Assembly: GCA_046154695.1 (NCBI GenBank)
Contig: JBJXFI010000260.1
Span: forward strand, 1 to 32,150
Direction: 5' to 3'
Length of the DNA stretch: 32,150 nucleotides
Source of the DNA: DALYLB01 sp046154695
GTDB taxonomy: Bacteria; Acidobacteriota; Blastocatellia; RBC074
Shown: one piece after another, positions 26,574-32,150 of the stretch
Layout of the letters: each line of letters begins with the position of its first letter
Position numbering within the stretch: position 1 is the stretch's first letter
Notes under the pieces: model-generated
Seen by the model: the letters and a program-made list of their open reading frames with translations, nothing else
What the model was told of the DNA's origin: nothing
Databases searched by the model: none
Position numbers and translations under genes: made by a program

Positions 26574-26774
26574 GCGCCGGAGGCGCAGGGGGATGGTAGC
26601 CGGTGGTGGAGCGAAGCGTAACCACCGGTACGCCGAAAAATTGATCCGCGTCCCGGAGGGACGCCGGACGAGAATTTGCGCGTCATATGCCACGACAGGC
26701 CCTGCGCCCTTGCCAGGGCGCGATGTCGTTAGGGGACGATTCCGGTGGTTACGCTTCGCTCCACCACCGGCTAC
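26574..26774. repeat. Cluster of palindromic units upstream of the SAV_2336-FGE gene
   Basis: Three perfect hairpins occur in a row: GCGCC-GGA-GGCGC (26574-26586), GCGTCCC-GGA-GGGACGC (26648-26664) and GCGCCCT-TGCC-AGGGCGC (26704-26721). They lie around and between the arms of a perfect 33-bp inverted repeat (26596-26628 and 26742-26774, arms beginning GTAGCCGGTGGTGG). In plus-strand RNA the long arms would enclose about 113 nt. The right arm ends 63 nt before the downstream start codon, so folding could affect expression of that gene. Confidence 0.9.
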
Positions 26775-26837
26775 CGTCCCGACGCGCTTTCAGCGCTCAC
26801 GAAGGAAAATCTTTTTTCGCACCGCAGCGGTTGGGAG

Positions 26838-29351
26838 ATGATCAAAAGGACGCTTCAAAAAATTCGCGCGTGGTTGGCTGGATCGCCTACACCGGAGAGC
26901 GATGCGCCGCTTTCATTGGAATCCCCGCTGGCGCAATTCATCGCCGAACTGCAGAGCGAGCGTCTCGATCCGGATTACCGCGATCTTGCCGATCTGTTGT
27001 GGCTCGAACGATTGGCCGCAACGGAAGACGGGCGAGGCGAACTGGCCGATTCCGCCGACGAGGAGCGCATCGCGATCGCCGAGCCGATCGATCCATCGAA
27101 ACGCCCGGAGGCGCGGCCTCTCGAAAAACGACGGGTCGGGGCGGCGCCTCTCTACTCCCCGGTCGCGCGGGCGGTCGAGGCGGAGCGGATTCCCGATATG
27201 CGCGTGCGTCTGGCCGCCGTGACGGCGCTGCCCGACGCCGCAGACCTTCGCCGGGCGCTGAAACCCTTCGCGCGCCGCGTCAAGTCCCGCCGGCTTGAAC
27301 TGCTTGATGAAGAGGCCACGGCGAATGCCTCGGCCGAGGCGGGCTACCTGCATCCGGTTCGACGGGGCGCGCCGGAACGGTGGTTCTCGGTCGCGCTCGT
27401 CGTCGAGGATTGGCTTTCGATGGCCGTCTGGCGGCAAACCGCCGAGGAACTCCGCGACCTGCTGCGCCAGCACGGCGCGTTTCACGAAGTCCGCCAATGG
27501 GGTCTGGCCTTTGACGCGGACGGGCCATATCTGACCCTGCCGGGCGGACGCCGCCCCGTGGAGGCCGCGCGGCGAGCGGTCGGACACCAGCTCATCCTGC
27601 TGTTGACGGATGGCGCCTCCGCGAGATGGAGCGAGGCCGCGATGGCCCGCACGCTCGAAACCTGGAGCCGCGATTGCTCCGTCGTCATCATACAGGCCCT
27701 GAGCCGCCGATTGTGGCCCCGCACGCCGCTCGGCTGGCCCGAAACCGAGGTTCAGGCCGAGATGCCGGGCAGCTCCAATCGCGCGCTGCGATTTCCGATC
27801 CGTTCGTGGGAATGGACCGACGGCGCCCCCACCGCCGTTCCCATCGTCTCTCTCGACGCTGACCTGATCGGGCAGTGGGCCGGGATGCTGCTCCATCCCG
27901 GCAAGGTCTGTCACGCCGCGCTCTTTTCGCCCCGCGCCCACGAGACCGAAGAGAGATTGCCGCCGCCACCCCCGCGGGAAGAGCCTTCGGCCGGGACCCG
28001 CGTCGCCAACTTCCGCTCGCTGGTCTCGCCAGAAACCCGCCGGCTGGCCGTCTATCTCTCCCTCCTGCCCGTCACGCTGCCCTTGATGCGCATCGTCCAG
28101 ATGACCCTGATTCGCCGCCCGCGACAGGAACAACTCGCCGAGCTTTTGCTCGGCGGCATTCTTCGCCGCGTCACCCCCATCGCGGCCGACCTGCCCGACG
28201 ACGAGATCGAATACGATTTCCACGACGGCGTCCGCGAGATTCTGGAAAAAGGCGTCTATGTCGAAGAACTCGACGCCATGCTTACCGCCCTCGGCGATTA
28301 CATCGGCGATCACCCCGCCGGCAAATTTGATATGAGCGCGCTGCTCCCGCATAAGGACGGCGATGACTCGCTCCCCGCCCTGGCCCGCCCAATCGCCAAA
28401 TTTCTGATCCCCGCGCTTCGCCGCCTCGGATTGGAATATCTCATCGGGGGCGATTTCATCATACGAGAAGTGGATGACTCTTCGCTCGACCCCGACGTGC
28501 AGTTTCATGAATTCACCTTCGAAACCATCACCCTGGATGAAAGAGGGGCGGAACTGGAACGCCCCTCGCTCTCGGCCCGCCAGTTCACGGAACCTCTCGC
28601 CGAGAATGTCCATCTGGAGATGGTTGAAATCCCCGGCGGCAAGTTCCTGATGGGATCGCCGAAAACTGAGAAGGATAGTTATGATGATGAGCGTCCCCAG
28701 CACGAAGTGACCGTTGCGTCGTTTTATATGGGCAAGTATGCCGTTACCCAGGCGCAGTGGCACGTGATTGCTTCCGATGCGTCGCTGAAGATCGAGCGCG
28801 ATCTTGACCCTGATCCATCGCGGTTCGGCGATGATCGCCCCGTCGAAAGTGTCAGTTGGGAAGATGCGAAGGAGTACTGCGCGCGCCTGACGAAGAAGAC
28901 GGGCCAAGAGTACCGCTTGCCGTCGGAAGCCGAATGGGAGTATGCCTGTCGCGCGGGAACGACGACTCCTTTCGCTTTCGGAGCGACCGTGACGCACGAG
29001 ACGGTCAATTACAATAGCGAGTACCCGTACGCAAAAGCGGAGAAAAAGAAATCTCGCGGGGAGACGATTCCCGCCGGCAGCCTCGGGTTGGCCAATGCGT
29101 TCGGCCTTTTCGATATGCACGGAAATGTCTGGGAATGGTGCGAGGATCTTTGGCATGGGAACTATGAAGATGCGCCAACGGATGGCTCAGCATGGTTGAG
29201 TGGTGGGGACTCAAGAAATCGCGTGCTTCGTGGCGGCTCGTGGGCGGATCGATCTGACCTTTGCCGCTCCGCCTACCGCGGCCATTATGAGCCGGACGCC
29301 CGCGACAACGATGATGGCTTTCGTGTTGTGGTGGGCGCGCGGGATCCCTAG
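26838..29351 (+). CDS. SAV_2336-type vWA-like domain protein with C-terminal FGE/C-type-lectin fold domain
   Basis: This is an 837-aa fusion. Residues about 30-60 (LDPDYRDLADLLWLERLA) and 130-370 match the SAV_2336 N-terminal family: ALPDAADLRRALKPFARRV, LELLDEEATA, then a vWA-like core ALVVEDWLSMAVW. There the MIDAS DxSxS is degenerate (E-D-W-L-S). A helical/winged segment follows (ETRRLAVYLSLLPVTLPLMR ... FDFHDGVRE-like, about 395-510). The FGE-sulfatase/SUMF1 domain covers about 570-837 (EMVEIPGGKFLMGSP, RLPSEAEWEYACRAG, FGLFDMHGNVWEWCEDLW, GGSW...CRSAYRG, DDGFRVV). Only one of the two FGE active-site cysteines is kept, so it is more likely a ligand-binding lectin-type domain than an oxidase. 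ATG 26838 with GGGAG is chosen; the longer frame reads through repeats. It is the probable partner of the MoxR ATPase. Confidence 0.9.
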   Translation: MIKRTLQKIRAWLAGSPTPESDAPLSLESPLAQFIAELQSERLDPDYRDLADLLWLERLAATEDGRGELADSADEERIAIAEPIDPSKRPEARPLEKRRVGAAPLYSPVARAVEAERIPDMRVRLAAVTALPDAADLRRALKPFARRVKSRRLELLDEEATANASAEAGYLHPVRRGAPERWFSVALVVEDWLSMAVWRQTAEELRDLLRQHGAFHEVRQWGLAFDADGPYLTLPGGRRPVEAARRAVGHQLILLLTDGASARWSEAAMARTLETWSRDCSVVIIQALSRRLWPRTPLGWPETEVQAEMPGSSNRALRFPIRSWEWTDGAPTAVPIVSLDADLIGQWAGMLLHPGKVCHAALFSPRAHETEERLPPPPPREEPSAGTRVANFRSLVSPETRRLAVYLSLLPVTLPLMRIVQMTLIRRPRQEQLAELLLGGILRRVTPIAADLPDDEIEYDFHDGVREILEKGVYVEELDAMLTALGDYIGDHPAGKFDMSALLPHKDGDDSLPALARPIAKFLIPALRRLGLEYLIGGDFIIREVDDSSLDPDVQFHEFTFETITLDERGAELERPSLSARQFTEPLAENVHLEMVEIPGGKFLMGSPKTEKDSYDDERPQHEVTVASFYMGKYAVTQAQWHVIASDASLKIERDLDPDPSRFGDDRPVESVSWEDAKEYCARLTKKTGQEYRLPSEAEWEYACRAGTTTPFAFGATVTHETVNYNSEYPYAKAEKKKSRGETIPAGSLGLANAFGLFDMHGNVWEWCEDLWHGNYEDAPTDGSAWLSGGDSRNRVLRGGSWADRSDLCRSAYRGHYEPDARDNDDGFRVVVGARDP

Positions 29352-29449
29352 GCACTCTTCTCTTTTGCCCTTTAGTGCCCTGTGCCCTTTTAGGGAGCGA
29401 AACGAAGTGGAGCGACATGAATTTTTTTTTGAGGCCTGGAATTATTAGA
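29213..29449 (+). other. Candidate DGR variable region and downstream tail
   Basis: The last about 45 codons of the FGE domain (from RNRVLRGGSW to GFRVV) match the place where diversity-generating retroelement targets carry their variable region. The codons between conserved anchors are what adenine-directed change of Asn-rich template codons can give (GGC, CAT, TAT, GCC, GAC, AAC, GAT, GAT), although a few (GCG, CGA) need a template other than AAC/AAT. After the stop come GCCCTTT-type repeats, an AGCGAAACGAAG/GGAGCGAC stretch and a T9 run with GAGGC. I recall that composition downstream of FGE-type targets in Cyanobacteria and Chloroflexota. No template repeat or reverse transcriptase lies in this window. 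Confidence 0.35.
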
Positions 29450-29489
29450 ACGAAGAGGCAATTTTCGATTGGCGGAGCCGTTCGTAGTT

Positions 29490-29503
29490 CCGCTTTCAAG
29501 CGG
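29490..29503. repeat. Short hairpin related to the gyrB-proximal repeat
   Basis: CCGCTTTCAAGCGG forms a 6-bp stem. Together with the preceding AGTT it matches the unit AGTTCCGCCTTCAGGCGG next to gyrB (about 6517-6534) with three differences, two of them compensatory. It lies between the FGE-domain gene and the permease gene. Confidence 0.6.
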
Positions 29504-29524
29504 CTGGACTCCCGCCGAGCGGCT

Positions 29525-29545
29525 CCGCCTTTCGGCGGAATTTTC
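29525..29545 (+). terminator. Hairpin with short T-run before the TSUP permease
   Basis: CCGCC-TTTC-GGCGG (29525-29538) is followed by AATTTTC. It lies 174 nt after the FGE-domain gene stop and could end that transcript. The stem is short and the T-run weak. Confidence 0.45.
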
Positions 29546-29592
29546 GGTGATTTCGGAGCGATTTCAAGACGCGGATACAAGGTGAGACATCG

Positions 29593-30363
29593 ATGACGAT
29601 ACCGGAGATGGTGCTGCTCTTCGCGGCGGCGGTGGCGGCGGGGATGATCAATTCGGTGGCGGGGGGCGGGACGCTCGTGACGTTTCCGGCGCTGATCTGG
29701 GCGGGCTATTCGCCGATTACGGCGAATGCGACGAACACGCTGGCGCTCGTGCCGGGGGCGTGGAGCGGCGCGATCGGGTACAGGCGCGAGATCAACACGC
29801 TGCCGAGGCGGTTTCTTGTGCTGCTGGCGCCCAGCGTCGTCGGGAGCCTGATCGGGGCGTTTCTGCTCAAGCGGACGCCGCCGGGGACCTTCGCGGCGCT
29901 GGTTCCGTTTCTGATTCTCTTCGCGACGATTCTGTTTATGGCGCAGGAGCCGGTGCAGCGCCGGCTGCGGACGAGCGAAGTGACCCACCACTCGATCACG
30001 ACGAACTGGCTGATCGGCGCGAGCTTCTATCAGTTTCTGGTGGCGGTGTATGGCGGCTATTTCGGCGCGGGGATCGGCATTCTGATGCTGGCCGTGCTGG
30101 GCGTGATGGGCCTGACCGACATCCACCAGATGAACGGACTGAAGAACGTCTTCGGCTCGACGATCAACGGGATCGCGGCGGTCTATTTCATCTTCGCGGG
30201 ATTGATCCACTGGCCGGCGGCGCTTCTGATGGCGGTGGGCGCCGCGGCCGGGGGCTATGGCGCGGTCGGCATCGCCCGCCGCATCGGCCAGAAGGCCGTC
30301 CGCCGCGTCGTCATCGCGATCGGATTGGGAATGGCCGTTTCGCTCTTTTTTCGGGGGCGGTGA
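29593..30363 (+). CDS. TSUP family (TauE/SafE) permease
   Basis: This 256-aa inner-membrane protein has about eight helices and the two-fold layout of the TSUP family, which moves organosulfur compounds, sulfite or other small anions. The first half has the marker GMINSVAGGGTLVTFPALIWAG followed by NATNTLALVPG; the second half repeats it as YGGYFGAGIGILMLAVLG and NGLKNVFGSTING. ATG 29593 follows AAGGTGAG at about 7 nt. The substrate cannot be told from sequence. It stands alone on the plus strand and converges on the MFS gene with a 43-bp gap. Confidence 0.92.
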   Translation: MTIPEMVLLFAAAVAAGMINSVAGGGTLVTFPALIWAGYSPITANATNTLALVPGAWSGAIGYRREINTLPRRFLVLLAPSVVGSLIGAFLLKRTPPGTFAALVPFLILFATILFMAQEPVQRRLRTSEVTHHSITTNWLIGASFYQFLVAVYGGYFGAGIGILMLAVLGVMGLTDIHQMNGLKNVFGSTINGIAAVYFIFAGLIHWPAALLMAVGAAAGGYGAVGIARRIGQKAVRRVVIAIGLGMAVSLFFRGR

Positions 30364-30406
30364 TCCGCCTCGCCGTCTTCGCCGTTTTCGCGGGAGTCGA
30401 TTTTTC

Positions 30407-31636
30407 CTACGAGCGGGTTTCCGTCGAGGGGGCAAGGAAATAGCCGAACGCGGCGAGCAAGGCCAGCAAGACAGCCGTTGCATAAAAGACGTTGGTGATG
30501 CCGATGCGATGGGCGAGGGAGCCCGAGACGACGAGGCCGAGCAGTTGGGCGATCGAGATCAGGGACCAGACGCTGCTGCTGATGCGGCCGACGAGTTCGA
30601 CGGGGGTCTGGCCCTGCATCATGGTCTGCGCCGAGACGACGACGAGCATGACGCCCACGCCGATGCCGAACATGCCGAGGCCCGCGCCCGGAATCGTCTT
30701 GAGCGCGGCGAGCGCCAGGACGAAGAGGCCCATCGTCAACAGGCCGAGCAGGACGAGTTGCGTATGGGAGCGCCCCCGGGCCAGCCGGTTCGTGACGAGG
30801 GTGCCGGCGATCATGCCGATGCCGATCAGCGAATTGACGATGCCGAAGACGAGTTCGCTCGATTTCAATTCATCCCGCACATAGACCGCGATCAGCGGGC
30901 CGAAGCAGCTGATCGCAAACAGGCCCGCGGCGATCGAGAGGATCGCGAAGCTCAGCGTGGCGTGGGTGAAGATGTATTTGACGCCCGCCGACAGATCGTC
31001 GATTACGGCGCGAACGGGGTGGCTGTCCTTGGCGGGCACGGCCGGCGTCCGGGCGATTCTCACCGTCGAGAGCAGCGCGGCCGAGACCAGAAAGCTGACG
31101 CTGTCGATCCCGTAACAGATCTTCGCGCCGAACCATCCGACGAGCGCGCCCGCCAGCGCCGGCGTCACGATGCGCACGACCTGCATCGCCTGCTGCATCA
31201 GGGCATTGGCCGAAAGCAGCCCTTCCAGCGGCGTGACCGTGCGGATCGCGATCGTTTGCGAGGGAACGAAAAAGGTCGAGACGATGCTCAGCGCAAAGAG
31301 CGTCCCGTAGATCCACCACACCCCGCCCGCGAAGAAAAGCAGCATCGCCAGCAGCGAGCGGGCCAGATCGCTTGCGATCATCGTCCGCTTGACGTTCCAC
31401 CGGTCCGCGAAGACGCCGACGAGCGGTCCGATGATCGCGAAGGGAAGCAGGAACGAGACGCTGATTCCCGTGACCTCCGCCGCCGACGCGTGAAACTGGA
31501 ACGAGACCTGGGTCAGCACCGCGAAGATCGCCAGAAAATCGCCGAAGATGCTGACGATTTGCGCCAGCCAGATGCGGCGCACCTCGAAGATCCCCAGCAC
31601 CTCCCGAAAGCCCAGTTGTCGTGGTGTTTCACTCAT
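30407..31636 (-). CDS. MFS transporter, MFS_3-like exporter
   Basis: This 409-aa protein has about twelve transmembrane helices. The first half has the family marker GVFADRWNVKRTMIASDLAR (loop 2-3) and FFVPSQTIAIRTVTP; the second half has LVTNRLARGRS and GRISSSVWSLISIAQLLG. This matches the MFS_3 group (EntS-like exporters for siderophores, drugs or metabolites). The ATG at 31636 (Met-Ser-Glu-Thr-Pro) is preferred; the frame is open upstream but reads through tandem repeats (FFFSAFFF). It follows the iron-sulfur subunit gene on the same strand with an 80-bp gap, but a functional link is not evident. Confidence 0.9.
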   Translation of the reverse strand: MSETPRQLGFREVLGIFEVRRIWLAQIVSIFGDFLAIFAVLTQVSFQFHASAAEVTGISVSFLLPFAIIGPLVGVFADRWNVKRTMIASDLARSLLAMLLFFAGGVWWIYGTLFALSIVSTFFVPSQTIAIRTVTPLEGLLSANALMQQAMQVVRIVTPALAGALVGWFGAKICYGIDSVSFLVSAALLSTVRIARTPAVPAKDSHPVRAVIDDLSAGVKYIFTHATLSFAILSIAAGLFAISCFGPLIAVYVRDELKSSELVFGIVNSLIGIGMIAGTLVTNRLARGRSHTQLVLLGLLTMGLFVLALAALKTIPGAGLGMFGIGVGVMLVVVSAQTMMQGQTPVELVGRISSSVWSLISIAQLLGLVVSGSLAHRIGITNVFYATAVLLALLAAFGYFLAPSTETRS

Positions 31637-31640
31637 CCCA

Positions 31641-31679
31641 GAATGCGGAAAAAAGAATGCGGAAAAAAAGAATGCGGAA
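31641..31679. repeat. Three tandem GAATGCGGAA units upstream of the MFS gene
   Basis: GAATGCGGAAAAAA, GAATGCGGAAAAAAA and GAATGCGGAATA follow each other directly, with a period of about 14-15 nt. The array lies within 45 nt upstream of the MFS start codon, in its untranslated leader. Copy-number change could alter its expression. Confidence 0.85.
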
Positions 31680-31716
31680 TATAGAGGCGTCTCAGCCTCG
31701 TCGTTACCGAATGGCG

Positions 31717-32150
31717 TCAGCGATAAAGCCCCGCGGCGCGATACGACTCGTCGAGCAGTTCGACGATGTGGGCGACCTGGCACGAGGCCTGGAACATGCG
31801 GACGCCGGCGCCGAGCTGCATGTGGCAGCCGGGATTGGCGGTGACCAGCAGGTCGGCGCCGGTGGCCTTGACCTTGTCGATCTTGTCGGAGAGCAGGCGC
31901 TCGGACATCTCGGGTTCGCTCAGGTTGTAAATGCCCGCGCCGCCGCAGCAGTCCTGCATGCCTTCCAGGGGGACGTATTGCAGGCCGGGGATCGCGTCGA
32001 AGATCCTGCGGTGGGCCGTCGTCACGCGCTGCGCGTGATAGAGATGGCAGGGCGCGTCATAGGTCGCGCGTCGGGGCAGGTCGCCGCCGGGCCGGATCTC
32101 GCCCGCGGCCAGGAACTCGGTGATGTCGCGAACGCGCGCGCCGAACCGTC
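31717..32150 (-). CDS. glcF: (Fe-S)-binding CCG-domain protein, GlcF-like, partial
   Basis: The C-terminal 143 residues of a cysteine-rich (CCG) domain protein are present. The reading frame continues past the right window edge, so the 5' end is missing. Visible motifs are DAPCHLYHAQ, the CCG motif MQDCCGGAGIYNL, and ANPGCHMQLG. These arrange as in the second CCG domain of GlcF, the iron-sulfur subunit of glycolate oxidase, and of related LutA or GlpC/HdrB-type proteins. The 'YDAPCHLYHAQ ... DCCGGAGIYN' wording is closest to GlcF. The partner FAD subunits (glcD, glcE) would be expected further right. A GTG at 32025 is an internal codon and not the start. Confidence 0.85.
   Translation of the reverse strand, partial: RFGARVRDITEFLAAGEIRPGGDLPRRATYDAPCHLYHAQRVTTAHRRIFDAIPGLQYVPLEGMQDCCGGAGIYNLSEPEMSERLLSDKIDKVKATGADLLVTANPGCHMQLGAGVRMFQASCQVAHIVELLDESYRAAGLYR

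Noticed and set aside
26332..26837. Open frames through the MITE and palindrome region
   Set aside because: They run through inverted repeats on both strands; the downstream protein's real start is ATG 26838 with GGGAG.
31636..31783. N-terminal extension of the MFS protein
   Set aside because: It reads through the tandem GAATGCGGAA array as low-complexity Phe/Ser and overlaps the end of the upstream gene; the ATG at 31636 gives a normal MFS N-terminus.

Overview
This is a GC-rich bacterial chromosomal window. The gene set is Acidobacteriota-like, with Blastocatellia-type relatives as my best guess: an alternative complex III (ACIII, act) cluster fused to a caa3 oxidase cluster, a recF-gyrB pair, a MoxR plus SAV_2336/FGE-type locus, Uma2 debris and abundant palindromic intergenic repeats. 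The phylum is an inference, because no rRNA gene or other taxonomic marker lies in the window. No tRNA, rRNA or CRISPR array was seen.

Left end (1-6503): an IS4/IS701-type DDE transposase lies against the 5' end of a conserved gene that has lost its start (about 1490-1885). Next come recF and gyrB. gyrB carries a 261-residue intein exactly at the Toprim motif, between GDSAGG and SAKQ. A sharply AT-rich 17-codon patch lies downstream over the catalytic TDADVDG motif.

6504-8465: on the minus strand, a complete S8 subtilase is followed by a small protein with the pattern of an I9 propeptide/inhibitor fold. This pair converges on gyrB across a palindromic repeat.

8919-22473: one long plus-strand respiratory operon. 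actA (pentahaem), actB, actC, actD, actE and actF encode ACIII, a quinol:cytochrome c/oxidase oxidoreductase. They are followed by a single-TM protein of unknown function, a SCO copper chaperone, and coxB (CuA plus haem c), coxA (A2-type, YSHP motif), coxC and coxD. Electrons would pass from quinol through ACIII haems to the haem c of CoxB and on to O2, possibly in an ACIII-caa3 supercomplex. A terminator follows coxD. Heptanucleotide repeats (ACCGACA-type) sit in three gaps inside this operon.

22474-25048: a Uma2-family C-terminal remnant, a hairpin repeat, and a secreted 626-aa protein of unknown function on the minus strand.

25049-29592: the accessory region. A start-proximal piece of a hydrolase-like gene (HGTG motif) runs into a MoxR-like AAA+ ATPase that lacks its normal N-terminus; a deletion is the simplest explanation. 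A 505-bp gap follows, holding a clean MITE (23-bp inverted repeats, 8-bp target duplication) and stacked palindromes. After it comes a vWA-like SAV_2336 domain protein ending in an FGE/C-type-lectin fold domain. Its C-terminus looks like the variable region of a diversity-generating retroelement target and lacks one of the two FGE active-site cysteines. This is the best candidate for an under-described conflict or recognition system.

29593-32150: a TSUP-family permease (plus), an MFS exporter (minus) and the C-terminal part of a GlcF/CCG-domain iron-sulfur subunit (minus) cut by the window edge.
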